From: Bartonella sp. F02
Lineage (GTDB): Bacteria > Pseudomonadota > Alphaproteobacteria > Rhizobiales > Rhizobiaceae
Direction: 5' to 3'
Assembly (NCBI RefSeq): GCF_026929975.1
Contig: NZ_JANHOK010000003.1
Location: 62,001-126,000 of the forward strand
Length of the DNA: 64,000 nucleotides
Shown piece after piece: positions 10,155 through 19,506 of the stretch; position 1 is the first letter of the stretch; each line of letters opens with the position of its first letter. The position numbers and the translations under genes were made by a program. Below the pieces are notes generated by a model. The model ran no database searches and had not been told where the DNA came from. It saw nothing but the letters and a program-made list of their open reading frames with translations.

Positions 10155-10634
10155 ATGACAGATACATTTTTTGCTTTGGTTGGATTAGTTATTTTTCTTG
10201 GTCTTTTGGTTTATTTCAAAATTCCAGAAATGGTTATTCAGCGTTTAGATGCGCGGGCAAAGCGGATCAAGGATGAACTTGATGAGGCGCTTCGTCTTCG
10301 TGAGGAAGCTCAGGAAGTGCTGGCTGAATATCAGCGGAAGCGCATAGAGGCAGAAAAAGATGCTCAAGAAATTATTGCAGCAGCTAAACATGAAGTTGAA
10401 GTCATAATCTCTGAAGCGCGTGCAAAAGCAGAAAAATATATAAAGAATCGCAATCAGTTAGCGGAGCAAAAAATTGCTCAAGCGGAAGCAGATGCAATTC
10501 GGATGGTATCATCATCTGCTATTGATTTGGCCGTGTCTGCTGCGCGTACGCTCATTGCTCAAGAGTTAGATTCTGAGAAAGCAGATAATCTTATTAAAGA
10601 GTCCCTGGCAAAAATGAAAATTCACTTACATTAA
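10155..10634 (+). CDS. atpF: ATP synthase F0 subunit b
   Basis: Peripheral-stalk subunit b, 159 residues, the last gene of the F0 operon. The N-terminal helix (FFALVGLVIFLGLLVYF) anchors it in the membrane, and the rest is a continuous charged helix with the typical motif RLDARAKRIKDELDEALRLR. AAGGATAATAAAG supplies the ribosome binding site 11 bases after atpF'. A hairpin terminator follows 32 bases downstream. Confidence 0.95.
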   Translation: MTDTFFALVGLVIFLGLLVYFKIPEMVIQRLDARAKRIKDELDEALRLREEAQEVLAEYQRKRIEAEKDAQEIIAAAKHEVEVIISEARAKAEKYIKNRNQLAEQKIAQAEADAIRMVSSSAIDLAVSAARTLIAQELDSEKADNLIKESLAKMKIHLH

Positions 10635-10665
10635 AATAACTCTTGAGATATTTTTAGGGAAGGGA

Positions 10666-10692
10666 GGCTCTTTGCTTTTAAAGAGTCTTTTT
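10666..10692 (+). terminator. Rho-independent terminator of the atp operon
   Basis: GGCTCTTT (10666-10673) pairs with AAAGAGTC (10680-10687), with one G-T wobble, around a 6-base loop, followed by a T run (10688-10692). It sits 32 bases after atpF. Confidence 0.75.
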
Positions 10693-10990
10693 CTTAAAAG
10701 TTTAGCTCTTTTTTAGGGTTTTTGTAGACAGTTTCATCAATATTCTCGACATATAATCAATGAAAATAGTCATAATGAGAAAATAATTGTTTGAACATAG
10801 CTTGTGTTCATTGGCAGAAAGTGATGAAAAGTTCCTGATTTTATTTCTGTAGATGTGTTGAGTTGTGGCATAGATTGATGATGAAATTTTATGTGTCGAA
10901 CAATCTTACATGATGTTAAGAGTGTGTATTATTTTAAATGATCGATAGCACTTTTTGAAATTTATTTTATTTAAATGAGGAGAATTAAAA
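10693..10990. other. Spacer between two terminators
   Basis: About 300 AT-rich bases between the atp terminator and the glyS-side hairpin, flanked by convergent genes. Stops occur in all frames. I see no RNA gene or remnant. Confidence 0.4.
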
Positions 10991-11020
10991 GCGATAGAAA
11001 TTGATTTCTATCGCTTTTTT
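10991..11020. terminator. Perfect hairpin terminator downstream of glyS
   Basis: GCGATAGAAA (10991-11000) and TTTCTATCGC (11005-11014) form a perfect 10-bp stem with a 4-base loop, flanked by AAAA on the left and TTTTTT on the right (11015-11020). It therefore can end transcription in both directions. It lies 20 bases beyond the glyS stop and is the natural end of the minus-strand glyQS transcript. Confidence 0.8.
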
Positions 11021-11039
11021 AGTCGAAAAAATGTTTTTT

Positions 11040-13373
11040 TTATATTACTAATTTTGAGAATTTTGCAATTCCCAATATTTTCTGGTCTATCTTTTTAAGA
11101 AGAGCAAGGCGGTTGAATCGAACGTCAGAATCGCTATCATTCACTAATACGGCGTTAAAAAATGAATTGATAGGTTCTTTAAGAAGAACTAAAGATTCAA
11201 GCTGACCGTCAAAATTTGCTGTATCGAAAAACTCATATAGTTTTTCAGATGTTGCTTCGAATGCTTGATATAGTTGATTTTCTTCTTCTGCTATAAACAA
11301 TTTTGGATTAATCTTGTTTGTTTCGAAATCTCCTGGATTTTTTGTAATAAAAAGAGATTTATTGTCAAGAATGTTGGTAATACGTTTTATAGCAGATAAA
11401 CAGTCATGGCCATTAGCTGTTTGAACAAAAGCGTTCAGTTTTTCAGCTTTATATTTGATATGTAAAAAATTACTAGAATCTTCATATAAAATTGCTTCAA
11501 TAACATCATAACGTATCCCTTCATTTATGAGATAATCTTTGAAGCGCTCATGAAAAAAGGATAATAAATCTTCTAAAGTAGTTTTTGCTTTTTCTGAAAA
11601 TTCAGGTTCTATAGATATGCCTAAATTATCTTCGAGTATATTTTGTTTCACTAGAAGACTAAGTGCTTCATTAAAGAGAGGCGTTAAGCTTATTTCTTGG
11701 AGAACACCTGAAAGTACAATCCTAATAACTCCAAGTACGGCACGCCTTAAAGCATAAGGGTCTTTGGAACCTGTTGGTTTTTCATTGATACACCAGAAGC
11801 TGACGAGTGTGTCAATCTTGTCGGCTAATGCAACTGTTGCAGAAAGATGATGATCTGGAATATCGTCCGTTGGTCCTAAAGGTTGATAGTGATCTTCAAT
11901 GGCTTGCGCCACATGTGGATCTTCTCCTTGGGAAAGAGCATATTGTCTACCTATATATCCTTGCAATTCTGGAAATTCACCGACCATTTCCGTTTGCAAA
12001 TCAGCTTTTGCAAGAATTGCTGCGCGTTTTGCCAATTGAGGATCTCTCTCCTGATCACGTGCAATTTTTTCTGCTAACGCTGAAATTCTCTCTACTCGTT
12101 GACCCTGTGTGCCTAATTGAGCATGGAACGTGACTTCCAAATGGTCAAGTAGAGCTAAACGTTGATCAAGAGGTTTATTCAGATCAAGAGAGAATTTTTC
12201 AGAACACAATTGTAATTCATTTAAAAATTGAAGTTGTTTATCATTCAAATATCTTTGATTGTCTTTATCAAAATGTTTATTCAAATCACGATACGTTAGT
12301 TTTAACATTTGAAAATCATATAAAGTGCTTTTATCTTTTTGCCAAAAATAGAGTGCATCAGAAAGACGCGCTTGTACAACTCTGCGATTGCCGTTGGCAA
12401 TCGCTTCTCCTCCGTCATTTGCACGAATATTGGAAACAAGAATAAAATGATTGGAAAGTTTTGTTTTTTCACCTTGCTCACGGGTGACAAAACATTTTTG
12501 ATTTGTTCGAATAGTTAGGCGAATGACCTTTGAAGGGAGTTCAAGAAAAGATTCATCAAAATGACTGATAAGAACAACAGGCCATTCAACAAGATTTGCA
12601 ACTTCTTCTAAGAGAGCAGGGTCTTCAACAAGTTCTAAGCCTTTTTCAATGCAAAGCTTTTGGGCTTCTGATACAATAATATTTTTTCGTTCTTCGGCAT
12701 CAAGAATAACGTTATATTTTTTAAGTTTTTCGGTGTAGTCCTTAAATTGTTGGATCTGGATTGGTTTGCCATCACTTAAAAAGCGATGACCATAGGTCAA
12801 ATTATTACTTTTTAAAGAATCATTATTATTTTTTAAAAGATTAGCGTTAAAAGGAACAACCTGCATTTCTCCATTTTCTGGCCCAAAGATACAAAGAATG
12901 TTTTTCAAAGGACGAATCCATTTCAATGTTCCAGTTTGATCTCCCCAACGCATCGATTTTTTCCATGGAAAATTATGAATAATCTGAGGGATAATATTCG
13001 CAAGAATATCTTCTGTCTGTCGCCCTTTTTGAATAATTTTGGCAACATAAAAATCACCTTTTTTGCTATCATGAATAATATCTGCTTCAGAAATATCTTT
13101 GAAACCTACAGTGCGTAGAAAACCATCAATCGCTTTTTGTGGTGCTTGTGTGCTTGGCCCTTTCCGTTCTTCATAAATATCTTTTGAACGTGTTGAAAGG
13201 CCACGTATATTTAAAGTCAATCGACGAGGTGTCCAATATTCATCAGCCTTTTCATAGCTTAAACCTGCAGCAACAAGTTTATCAGTAACGCATTTTTTTA
13301 GATCAGCCGCCGCTTTACGTTGCATTCGCGCAGGAATCTCTTCGCTCAATAGTTCAAGAAGAAGCTCAGCCAT
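11040..13373 (-). CDS. glyS: Glycyl-tRNA synthetase beta subunit
   Basis: Beta subunit of the heterotetrameric bacterial glycyl-tRNA synthetase, which charges tRNA-Gly; this subunit binds the tRNA. 777 residues, starting MAELLLELLSEEIPARMQ, the family's characteristic opening. Inside are FPWKKSMRW, WPVVLISHFD, the HD-like part around VGEFPELQGYIGRQYA (near residue 465) and QAIEDHYQP, and the DPYALRRAVLG motif near 535. The C-terminal 200 residues match the anticodon-binding DALR-like region. It begins 12 bases after glyQ with AAGGAGATG as ribosome binding site, so the two subunits are co-translated. Confidence 0.97.
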   Translation of the reverse strand: MAELLLELLSEEIPARMQRKAAADLKKCVTDKLVAAGLSYEKADEYWTPRRLTLNIRGLSTRSKDIYEERKGPSTQAPQKAIDGFLRTVGFKDISEADIIHDSKKGDFYVAKIIQKGRQTEDILANIIPQIIHNFPWKKSMRWGDQTGTLKWIRPLKNILCIFGPENGEMQVVPFNANLLKNNNDSLKSNNLTYGHRFLSDGKPIQIQQFKDYTEKLKKYNVILDAEERKNIIVSEAQKLCIEKGLELVEDPALLEEVANLVEWPVVLISHFDESFLELPSKVIRLTIRTNQKCFVTREQGEKTKLSNHFILVSNIRANDGGEAIANGNRRVVQARLSDALYFWQKDKSTLYDFQMLKLTYRDLNKHFDKDNQRYLNDKQLQFLNELQLCSEKFSLDLNKPLDQRLALLDHLEVTFHAQLGTQGQRVERISALAEKIARDQERDPQLAKRAAILAKADLQTEMVGEFPELQGYIGRQYALSQGEDPHVAQAIEDHYQPLGPTDDIPDHHLSATVALADKIDTLVSFWCINEKPTGSKDPYALRRAVLGVIRIVLSGVLQEISLTPLFNEALSLLVKQNILEDNLGISIEPEFSEKAKTTLEDLLSFFHERFKDYLINEGIRYDVIEAILYEDSSNFLHIKYKAEKLNAFVQTANGHDCLSAIKRITNILDNKSLFITKNPGDFETNKINPKLFIAEEENQLYQAFEATSEKLYEFFDTANFDGQLESLVLLKEPINSFFNAVLVNDSDSDVRFNRLALLKKIDQKILGIAKFSKLVI

Positions 13374-13385
13374 TAAACATCTCCT

Positions 13386-14357
13386 TTAGGATATAGTTGT
13401 TCCATCATATTGACTTTCTCGCGTTGATAAAAAAGCTTGTCCGCAGCGGCATGCAAGGTTGCGAATTTTAGAAATATAATTTTGCCGTTCGGTTACAGAG
13501 ATAACGCCTCGTGCTTGCAAAAGGTTAAAAATATGGCTCGCTTTAATACATTGATCGTAAGCCGGATAGACACAGGCATGGTGTAAATATACATCATGTT
13601 TTCCATATATCTTAGCTTCTTTATATGTTCCTCCTTGTTCAAGAAGAGATTCACATTCGCGTTCTGCATCGATAAAATGTTGATGCAAAAGATCGGTATC
13701 AGCAAATTCAAAATTGTATTTTGAATATTGGCATTCTGCTTGTTGAAAAACATGCTTATAATTGACACGATCTTTTCCTTCTAAACCATTAAAATTAAGA
13801 TCATAAACGTTGTCAACACCTTGGAGATACATTGCAAGACGTTCAAGTCCATAAGTGAGTTCTCCTGGCACAGGATCACATTCAAAACCACAAATTTGCT
13901 GAAAATAAGTGAATTGAGTCACTTCCATTCCGTCACACCAGCATTCCCATCCCAGCCCCCAAGCTCCAAGTGTTGGACTTTCCCAATCATCTTCAACAAA
14001 GCGGATATCGTGTAGTTTTGTATCAAGGCCGATGGCGTGTAGAGATTCAATATAAAGTTCTTGTAGATTGGGTGGGGAAGGTTTGAGCAGAACTTGAAAT
14101 TGGTAATAATGTTGTAAACGGTTTGGATTGTTGCCATATCGACCATCTGTTGGGCGCCTACAAGGTTGGACATATGCCACTTTCCAAGGGCGTCGTCCTA
14201 GGGAACGCAGTGTGGTAGCTGGGTGAAAAGTTCCAGCTCCTACTTCCATGTCATAGGGTTGTAGAATTGTACATCCGTGCTGTGCCCAGTAATTTTGTAA
14301 GGTTAAAATAAGTCCTTGAAAAGAGCGTTTAGGATCTAGATATTCAGGTAAGCTCAC
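13386..14357 (-). CDS. glyQ: Glycyl-tRNA synthetase alpha subunit
   Basis: Catalytic alpha subunit of the alpha2-beta2 glycyl-tRNA synthetase. 323 residues, with hallmark stretches [36 protein letters not shown] and [19 protein letters not shown] (class II aminoacylation core), then [18 protein letters not shown] and [16 protein letters not shown]. The start ATG at 14355-14357 follows AAAAGAGTATAGAGTG on the minus strand. First gene of the glyQ-glyS operon. Confidence 0.97.
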   Translation of the reverse strand: MSLPEYLDPKRSFQGLILTLQNYWAQHGCTILQPYDMEVGAGTFHPATTLRSLGRRPWKVAYVQPCRRPTDGRYGNNPNRLQHYYQFQVLLKPSPPNLQELYIESLHAIGLDTKLHDIRFVEDDWESPTLGAWGLGWECWCDGMEVTQFTYFQQICGFECDPVPGELTYGLERLAMYLQGVDNVYDLNFNGLEGKDRVNYKHVFQQAECQYSKYNFEFADTDLLHQHFIDAERECESLLEQGGTYKEAKIYGKHDVYLHHACVYPAYDQCIKASHIFNLLQARGVISVTERQNYISKIRNLACRCGQAFLSTRESQYDGTTIS

Positions 14358-14404
14358 ACTCTATACTCTTTTTTTATTTGATGAACAGGTAACGAATATT
14401 GGAT

Positions 14405-14435
14405 TAGATGATAAAAACAAAATTTTTATCATCTA
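14405..14435. terminator. Perfect inverted repeat between the TPR gene and glyQ
   Basis: A 13-bp perfect inverted repeat: TAGATGATAAAAA (14405-14417) and TTTTTATCATCTA (14423-14435) around the loop CAAAA. It sits between two genes transcribed leftward, 58 bases after the TPR gene's stop and 47 bases before the glyQ start. It could terminate the TPR transcript or act in the glyQ leader. The AT-rich stem makes terminator the more likely call, but no separate T run follows on the minus strand. Confidence 0.45.
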
Positions 14436-14493
14436 TGAGTGTTTATTGTTTTGCATGATTATCGTCAAGTCTCGTTGTCTCAAGCATTGCTGT

Positions 14494-16188
14494 TTATTGC
14501 AAACCAAATTTCAATTTTTTCTTAATTTCTTCTGGATTTTCTGGATCTCCGTCAATAGCATGTTGCCATTGAAAGATGGCTTCACGTTTGCGCCCAACTT
14601 GCCAATAAGCATCTCCCAAATGATCGTTAAGAGTTGAGTTTTCAGGGAGTAATTTAACAGCTGTTTCCAGTATTTGAACTGCTTGGTTATATTGTTTAAG
14701 CTTATAATAAGCCCATCCTAAAGAATCAAGAATGTATCCATCGTGAGATTGGAGCGTAGAAGCTTTTTGAAGCATTTGCAGTGATTCTTCTAGCTTTTGA
14801 TTACGATCAATAAGAGAATATCCTAAATAATTAAGGACTTGTGGCTGATCAGGAAAAAATTCAAGGGCTTTTCGTAAATCAGCTTCAGCTTTCGCCCATT
14901 GCTGCAAACGTTCAAATGCAATCCCGCGGTGATAAAAAAGTTTCCAATCTTCTTTTTGAAAATCTTTGATTTGAATAATGGCACGATTCATTGTTTTAAC
15001 AGCTGATGCAACGTCATTATTTTGCATATAAATAGCCGCTAACGCTATAGAAATATAACGATCATTAGGAAACTTTTTCTGTAATGATATTAAAGATTGA
15101 ATTGCTTCCGGATGATTGTCATTATCGGCAAGAGTTAATGCAAGTTGCAATTGGCCATTTTTATAGTAAGGAGAACGAGCGGGTAAGGTGCGGTAAAGTT
15201 GAATCGCTTGATAAGGGTCGCTCAGTTTTGCAGAAATATTTGCTAATTGAAAAAGTGTTGCATCATTTTGGGGGTAGAGGATTAAAGATAATTGTTGAAA
15301 AATACGTGCAATTCGTTCTGAGTTTTGATGATTGAGAGCTGTCCCAAAACCATACAATACTTCACCAGCACCGTGTTGAGGTGTTGTAATAGGATTTTTT
15401 AAATGAGCACCTTTTTCAATTTCTTTTCGAATGTTTTTGAGTGTTTCTCGATTTGGTAATATTTTTTCGCCTTGTCGGATGGTTTGAATAGCTTTATTGC
15501 GCATTTTATGACGGAGCTGAAATGAAGCGTAGGCGATAATAATATGTTCATAGGTATCATGAGCTATGGCAGCTCCTTGTTTATTGTGTAACGCTTGAAG
15601 AAAATATTTTTCTGCCGCTTGCGTATGTCCTGCTAAATCATTCATGAGTGCAAGGTGATAATGTATAAAAAGATTATACCAGGATGGTCCTATAAGTTTT
15701 TCAAGAGTGTTTATTGCTGTTGATTGTTTTCCAGATCCAAACGTAGCCCAAGCTTCTATGAGCTCAGATATTGGGTTATTAATAGAAGGAGATTGTTGAG
15801 ATTGTGGCGATATTTTAACGCGTTTGTAATTGCCTCGTATGAGATTCTCTACAGCAAGTGTTAAAGAAACAAATGGAGTGCTAATACCTGCTCCTTCCAA
15901 TTTTTTAGCTTGTTTAACAGCTTCCTTAAATGAACCTACATAGAGCATTATTTCCAGCAGTTCTTTTTGTATTTCAGTATTATGAGGTTGATAGGTTAGT
16001 GCTTGTTTAAAATAATCAATGGCAAGATGCGCTTTGTTTTCATGATTTGCAATTCGTCCAGCCAGATAGGCGCCAGCGAATGATTGTGTCTGAATTTCTT
16101 TATCAATTTTGCTGTAGGCTGGTGAAAACATGAATATGCTCCCCGCAAGAAAAAAGATAAAAAAGCGGGTGGTTCTTGTATTGCGCAT
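14494..16188 (-). CDS. Periplasmic tetratricopeptide-repeat protein
   Basis: A 564-residue exported TPR protein of unknown specific role. It opens with a signal peptide (RFFIFFLAGSIFMFSPAYS) with probable cleavage near residue 26. The remainder consists of helical repeats. Clear TPR units lie near the C-terminus: WKLFYHRGIAFERLQQWAKA, PQVLNYLGYSLIDRNQKLEE, GYILDSLGWAYYKLKQYNQA and STLNDHLGDAYWQVGRKREA. Rhizobial genomes carry a similar TPR protein at this place, beside the polyprenyl synthase. Such proteins are scaffolds for envelope complexes; no partner can be named here. It lies 95 bases downstream of the polyprenyl synthase on the same strand. Confidence 0.88.
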   Translation of the reverse strand: MRNTRTTRFFIFFLAGSIFMFSPAYSKIDKEIQTQSFAGAYLAGRIANHENKAHLAIDYFKQALTYQPHNTEIQKELLEIMLYVGSFKEAVKQAKKLEGAGISTPFVSLTLAVENLIRGNYKRVKISPQSQQSPSINNPISELIEAWATFGSGKQSTAINTLEKLIGPSWYNLFIHYHLALMNDLAGHTQAAEKYFLQALHNKQGAAIAHDTYEHIIIAYASFQLRHKMRNKAIQTIRQGEKILPNRETLKNIRKEIEKGAHLKNPITTPQHGAGEVLYGFGTALNHQNSERIARIFQQLSLILYPQNDATLFQLANISAKLSDPYQAIQLYRTLPARSPYYKNGQLQLALTLADNDNHPEAIQSLISLQKKFPNDRYISIALAAIYMQNNDVASAVKTMNRAIIQIKDFQKEDWKLFYHRGIAFERLQQWAKAEADLRKALEFFPDQPQVLNYLGYSLIDRNQKLEESLQMLQKASTLQSHDGYILDSLGWAYYKLKQYNQAVQILETAVKLLPENSTLNDHLGDAYWQVGRKREAIFQWQHAIDGDPENPEEIKKKLKFGLQ

Positions 16189-16283
16189 AGAGTTAATCCT
16201 CTTTCAGCTAATCAATTGATTGTATGATTTGTAGATTATATTCGATCATTTTGTTGGGAAATACTGCTTTTTTTGTAAATAAC

Positions 16284-17300
16284 TTAGTTCACCCGTGCGA
16301 TACAAAAATCAATCGTTTCAATTAATGCATTTTTGGCAAGACCATCTTTCATTGGTGCAAGAGCGTCAGTCGCGTGTTTCCCATAAATACGTGCTCGTTC
16401 TATCGTGTCTGTTAGACTGTCATATTTTTCCATTAAATATTGTGCGTGTTTGAAGGCTTCATCATTATTGACACCGTTTTCAAAAGCTTGTTTCCAGAAT
16501 GTTTTTTCTAGAGTATTACCGCGTGTGTATGAGAGGATAACAGGCATGGTAATTTTACCTTCTCTGAAGTCATCTCCTATATTTTTTCCTAGTTGCTGAG
16601 CATTCCCACTATAGTCGAGGGCGTCATCAATTAATTGAAAAGCTAACCCTAATGATGTACCATACTCACGTAATGCAGAACGTTCATTACATCCGTAGCC
16701 AGAAATAATAGGTCCAACTTCAGCTGCGGCTGAAAACAATGCAGCTGTTTTGGCGTTAATAATTTTAAGATAATCTGAAACATGAGTTTCTAAATTTTTC
16801 ATAGCAGCAAGTTGCATAACTTCTCCTTCCGCAATAATTGCTGCAGCATGTGCTAAAACAGAGAGTGCTTCCATAGAACCAACGTTGACCATCATTTTAA
16901 ATGCTTGACCTAAAAGAAAATCACCAACAAGAACACTGGCTTGATTGCCCCAAATCATTCGTGCAGTAGGTTTTCCTCGTCTCAAATTACTTTCATCAAC
17001 GACATCATCATGTAATAAAGTTGCTGTATGCATAAATTCAACAGATGTTGCGAGTTGTATATGTCCATCACCTTGATAACCAAACATATAAGCAGCAGCT
17101 AATGTGATCATTGGACGCAGCCGTTTTCCACCTGATGAAATCAGATGATTAGAGATTTCAGGTATCATTTCGACGTTCGATTTGGCCATAGAAACAATAA
17201 GTTGATTCGCACGCTCCATATCATCTTTGGTAAGATTGATTAGAGATTGGAGAGAAATTTGATTATCTTTTTTATGATCCGGCTTTGTGGCGGCAATCAA
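16284..17300 (-). CDS. ispB: Long-chain polyprenyl diphosphate synthase (octaprenyl/decaprenyl type)
   Basis: Trans-prenyltransferase that elongates farnesyl diphosphate with isopentenyl diphosphate to make the ubiquinone side chain. The two aspartate-rich Mg-binding motifs are present: LLHDDVVDESNLRRGKP (first DDxxD region, near residue 97) and LIDDALDYSG (second). GGKRLRPM near residue 60 is the family's substrate-binding motif. 338 residues, usual length. The start is TTG at 17298-17300, with AGGAG nine bases upstream; no ATG fits as well. Rhizobia usually make a C50 side chain, so decaprenyl is possible; chain length cannot be read from these motifs. It supplies the prenyl donor for UbiA, encoded at 25245-26237. 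Confidence 0.92.
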   Translation of the reverse strand: MIAATKPDHKKDNQISLQSLINLTKDDMERANQLIVSMAKSNVEMIPEISNHLISSGGKRLRPMITLAAAYMFGYQGDGHIQLATSVEFMHTATLLHDDVVDESNLRRGKPTARMIWGNQASVLVGDFLLGQAFKMMVNVGSMEALSVLAHAAAIIAEGEVMQLAAMKNLETHVSDYLKIINAKTAALFSAAAEVGPIISGYGCNERSALREYGTSLGLAFQLIDDALDYSGNAQQLGKNIGDDFREGKITMPVILSYTRGNTLEKTFWKQAFENGVNNDEAFKHAQYLMEKYDSLTDTIERARIYGKHATDALAPMKDGLAKNALIETIDFCIARVN

Positions 17301-17530
17301 TGTGTTGACTCCTAGAGTATTTTAAATGAACATATGCAAATTTAAGTTTACACTTGTAACTAACATAGAGGGGGATTAGTTTTGACTCAAGCTTTGATCC
17401 GATTTGAAGCGAAAGTTTTTAAAAACATTTTTTTATGTCTGTACAATATTATATTATAAATTGTGGCGAATGTTAAAATGCAATAATTTAAGATTACAAA
17501 AAGACAGATACAGATAATGAGAGGTTTATA

Positions 17531-18334
17531 TTGGTTTCATCTATCAATAGAGCGGTGGAATATAATGATGAAACGATAGATGGCTTTCATCGTGGTAAGT
17601 TTTATTTGGTTCAACCGCGTTCATGTGGACATCGTTCTGGTATAGATGCTATGTTGCTTGCTGGTTTAATTCCCACTCACTTTAAAGGAAAAGTTGTTGA
17701 TTTAGGTGCGGGTGCTGGCGCAGCAGGATTAGCTGTTGCCTCGCGCTGTTTCGAGACTCATGTCACATTAGTAGAGCGATCATCTTTTATGATACATTAT
17801 GCTAAAAAAACCCTTATGCTAAAACAAAATAGAAAACTAGCTCACCGTATTTGTTTGTTAGAAGCAGATATTACTTTAAAAGGGAGAGCGCGTATAGAAG
17901 CGGGTTTGATGGATAATTCTTTTGATTTTGCGATTATGAACCCGCCTTTTAATAGCCCTAAAGATCGTAAAACGTCTGATAAACAAAAAATTGAAGCGCA
18001 TGTTATGTCTGAATCTATGTTCGACAGTTGGTTGCGAAGTGCTGCAGCAATTGTTAAACCAGGGGGATATCTAGGATTAATTGCACGTCCAAGATCACTG
18101 ACAAGAATTTTGTGTTCTTTAGAAGGACGTTTTGGTAATATATGCATTATTCCTATTCATTCTCGTGCTAAAGCAGCAGCAATTCGTGTTTTATTTCATG
18201 CAAAGAGAGGCAGTAAGGCTGCTTTATCCGTATGTCCAGCATTAACGATACATGATGGGGATGGTCATGCTTTTTCACCACAGATTGATGCTATTAATAA
18301 TGGACGTATAAGTCTGTGGGAAATTTTTAAATAG
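17531..18334 (+). CDS. TrmN6-like SAM-dependent N6-adenine methyltransferase
   Basis: Class I methyltransferase of the TrmN6/YfiC group, which in E. coli methylates A37 of tRNA1(Val). The SAM-binding motif I is VVDLGAGAGAAGLAVA (near residue 55), and the catalytic NPPF motif (MNPPFNSP, near 138) marks an exocyclic-amine methyltransferase. 267 residues. The start is TTG at 17531, preceded by GAGAGG; the N-terminal lines FHRGKFYLVQPRSCGHRSGIDAMLLA match the family opening. The minus-strand polyprenyl synthase is divergent, 230 bases away. The tRNA target is inferred from the family only. Confidence 0.85.
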   Translation: MVSSINRAVEYNDETIDGFHRGKFYLVQPRSCGHRSGIDAMLLAGLIPTHFKGKVVDLGAGAGAAGLAVASRCFETHVTLVERSSFMIHYAKKTLMLKQNRKLAHRICLLEADITLKGRARIEAGLMDNSFDFAIMNPPFNSPKDRKTSDKQKIEAHVMSESMFDSWLRSAAAIVKPGGYLGLIARPRSLTRILCSLEGRFGNICIIPIHSRAKAAAIRVLFHAKRGSKAALSVCPALTIHDGDGHAFSPQIDAINNGRISLWEIFK

Positions 18335-18374
18335 TAAATTATATTTTGAAATTTTTATATAGAAAGGTTTTATT

Positions 18375-19226
18375 TTGAAAGGTTGTATAAAGAAGATTGT
18401 TTCGTGTTGTTTCCGTTCTAGTAAATTTGAAATCCCAGTTGTGCGCCTTCACGGAGTGATTATGGATTCGACGTCATTGACGTCTCGTACATTGTCAATA
18501 AGTAAGTGTGCAAACCTTTTAGAAAAGGCTTTTAGCTATAACACTGCTCCAGCTGTTGTTCTTGTCATTAATTCTCCTGGAGGCTCACCTGTTCAGTCTC
18601 ATATTATCTTTCAACGTATTCGTAGTTTGGCTGATGAAAATAAGAAACAGGTTCTGGTATTTATTGAAGATGTTGCAGCATCGGGTGGCTATATGATTGC
18701 TTGTGCTGGGGATAAAATTTTTGCTGATCCGTCTTCTATCGTTGGTTCTATAGGAGTTGTTTCAGCGTCATTTGGTTTCCCTGAACTCTTAAAAAAAATT
18801 GGTGTAGAGCGTCGTGTTTATACGGCAGGAAAAAATAAAGTTGTCTTGGATCCGTTTCAACCAGAGAAAAAAATGGGAATTGAACATTTAAAATCTTTGC
18901 AACTTGAAGTTCATCAGACTTTTATCGATTTGGTAAAAGAACGGCGCGCAGACAAATTATCAAATGATCCAGATATTTTTACAGGAATGTTTTGGACAGG
19001 AATGAAAGGTGCTGAGCTTGGTTTGGTTGATGGTTTAGGTGATGTATATTCTGTTGTTAAACAACAGTTTGGTCATAAGGCAAAACTTAAATTAATTTCT
19101 CCTGCCAAAAGCTTTTTTGAGCCTAAGAAATCTTTAGGTGTAGCTTCTGATATGGTTCATGCTGCGGTTGATAATGCATTGTTAGTTGCAGAAGAGCGAG
19201 CACTTTGGCAGCGTTATGGTTTATGA
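18375..19226 (+). CDS. S49-family serine peptidase (SppA/SohB-like)
   Basis: Protease of the signal-peptide-peptidase A family. 283 residues, the short single-domain form. Family motifs are LVINSPGGSPVQSH and EDVAASGGYMIACAGDKIFA, which holds the catalytic Ser in ASGGY, followed by SIVGSIGVVS. I see no N-terminal transmembrane helix, only a short basic, Cys-containing segment (KKIVSCCFRSS), so it may be cytoplasmic or peripherally bound. The start is TTG at 18375, with AGAAAGG upstream. It precedes the small membrane-protein/ispE pair by 100 bases. Substrate unknown. Confidence 0.88.
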   Translation: MKGCIKKIVSCCFRSSKFEIPVVRLHGVIMDSTSLTSRTLSISKCANLLEKAFSYNTAPAVVLVINSPGGSPVQSHIIFQRIRSLADENKKQVLVFIEDVAASGGYMIACAGDKIFADPSSIVGSIGVVSASFGFPELLKKIGVERRVYTAGKNKVVLDPFQPEKKMGIEHLKSLQLEVHQTFIDLVKERRADKLSNDPDIFTGMFWTGMKGAELGLVDGLGDVYSVVKQQFGHKAKLKLISPAKSFFEPKKSLGVASDMVHAAVDNALLVAEERALWQRYGL

Positions 19227-19326
19227 TTAAATTGAGTTTATTGATATAATAGGTTATTCTGTATAATAAATGCCATTTGTTTTGGGAGTTTGCTTTAATC
19301 TTATCGATAAAAAGAAGTAATTTGAA

Positions 19327-19506
19327 ATGAGACAGCTAATTTTATTAAGTTTTATTTCTGCAATCGCTTTTTATATTTTTTATGCATTGAAAAATCATTT
19401 ACAGCGAATGCTTCAGCGTATCTGCAATGCAGAAGTTAAATCGCACACAGATGTAAAAGGAACGCTAGTGCAAGATCCAGATACTGGTGAATACTACATA
19501 AAATGA
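19327..19506 (+). CDS. 59-residue membrane protein translationally coupled to ispE
   Basis: A short gene starting ATG 19327 and ending TGA 19504-19506. The product has an N-terminal hydrophobic helix ([18 protein letters not shown]), a basic juxtamembrane segment ([10 protein letters not shown]), and a C-terminal tail ending [13 protein letters not shown]. Its stop overlaps the ispE start in the ATGA arrangement (19503-19506), which argues strongly that it is translated. The layout resembles small single-helix proteins with a short soluble tail found at this place in other rhizobia, including the PP0621-like style, but I cannot assign a function. No strong Shine-Dalgarno is seen; GATAAAAAGAAG lies upstream. 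Confidence 0.72.
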   Translation: MRQLILLSFISAIAFYIFYALKNHLQRMLQRICNAEVKSHTDVKGTLVQDPDTGEYYIK

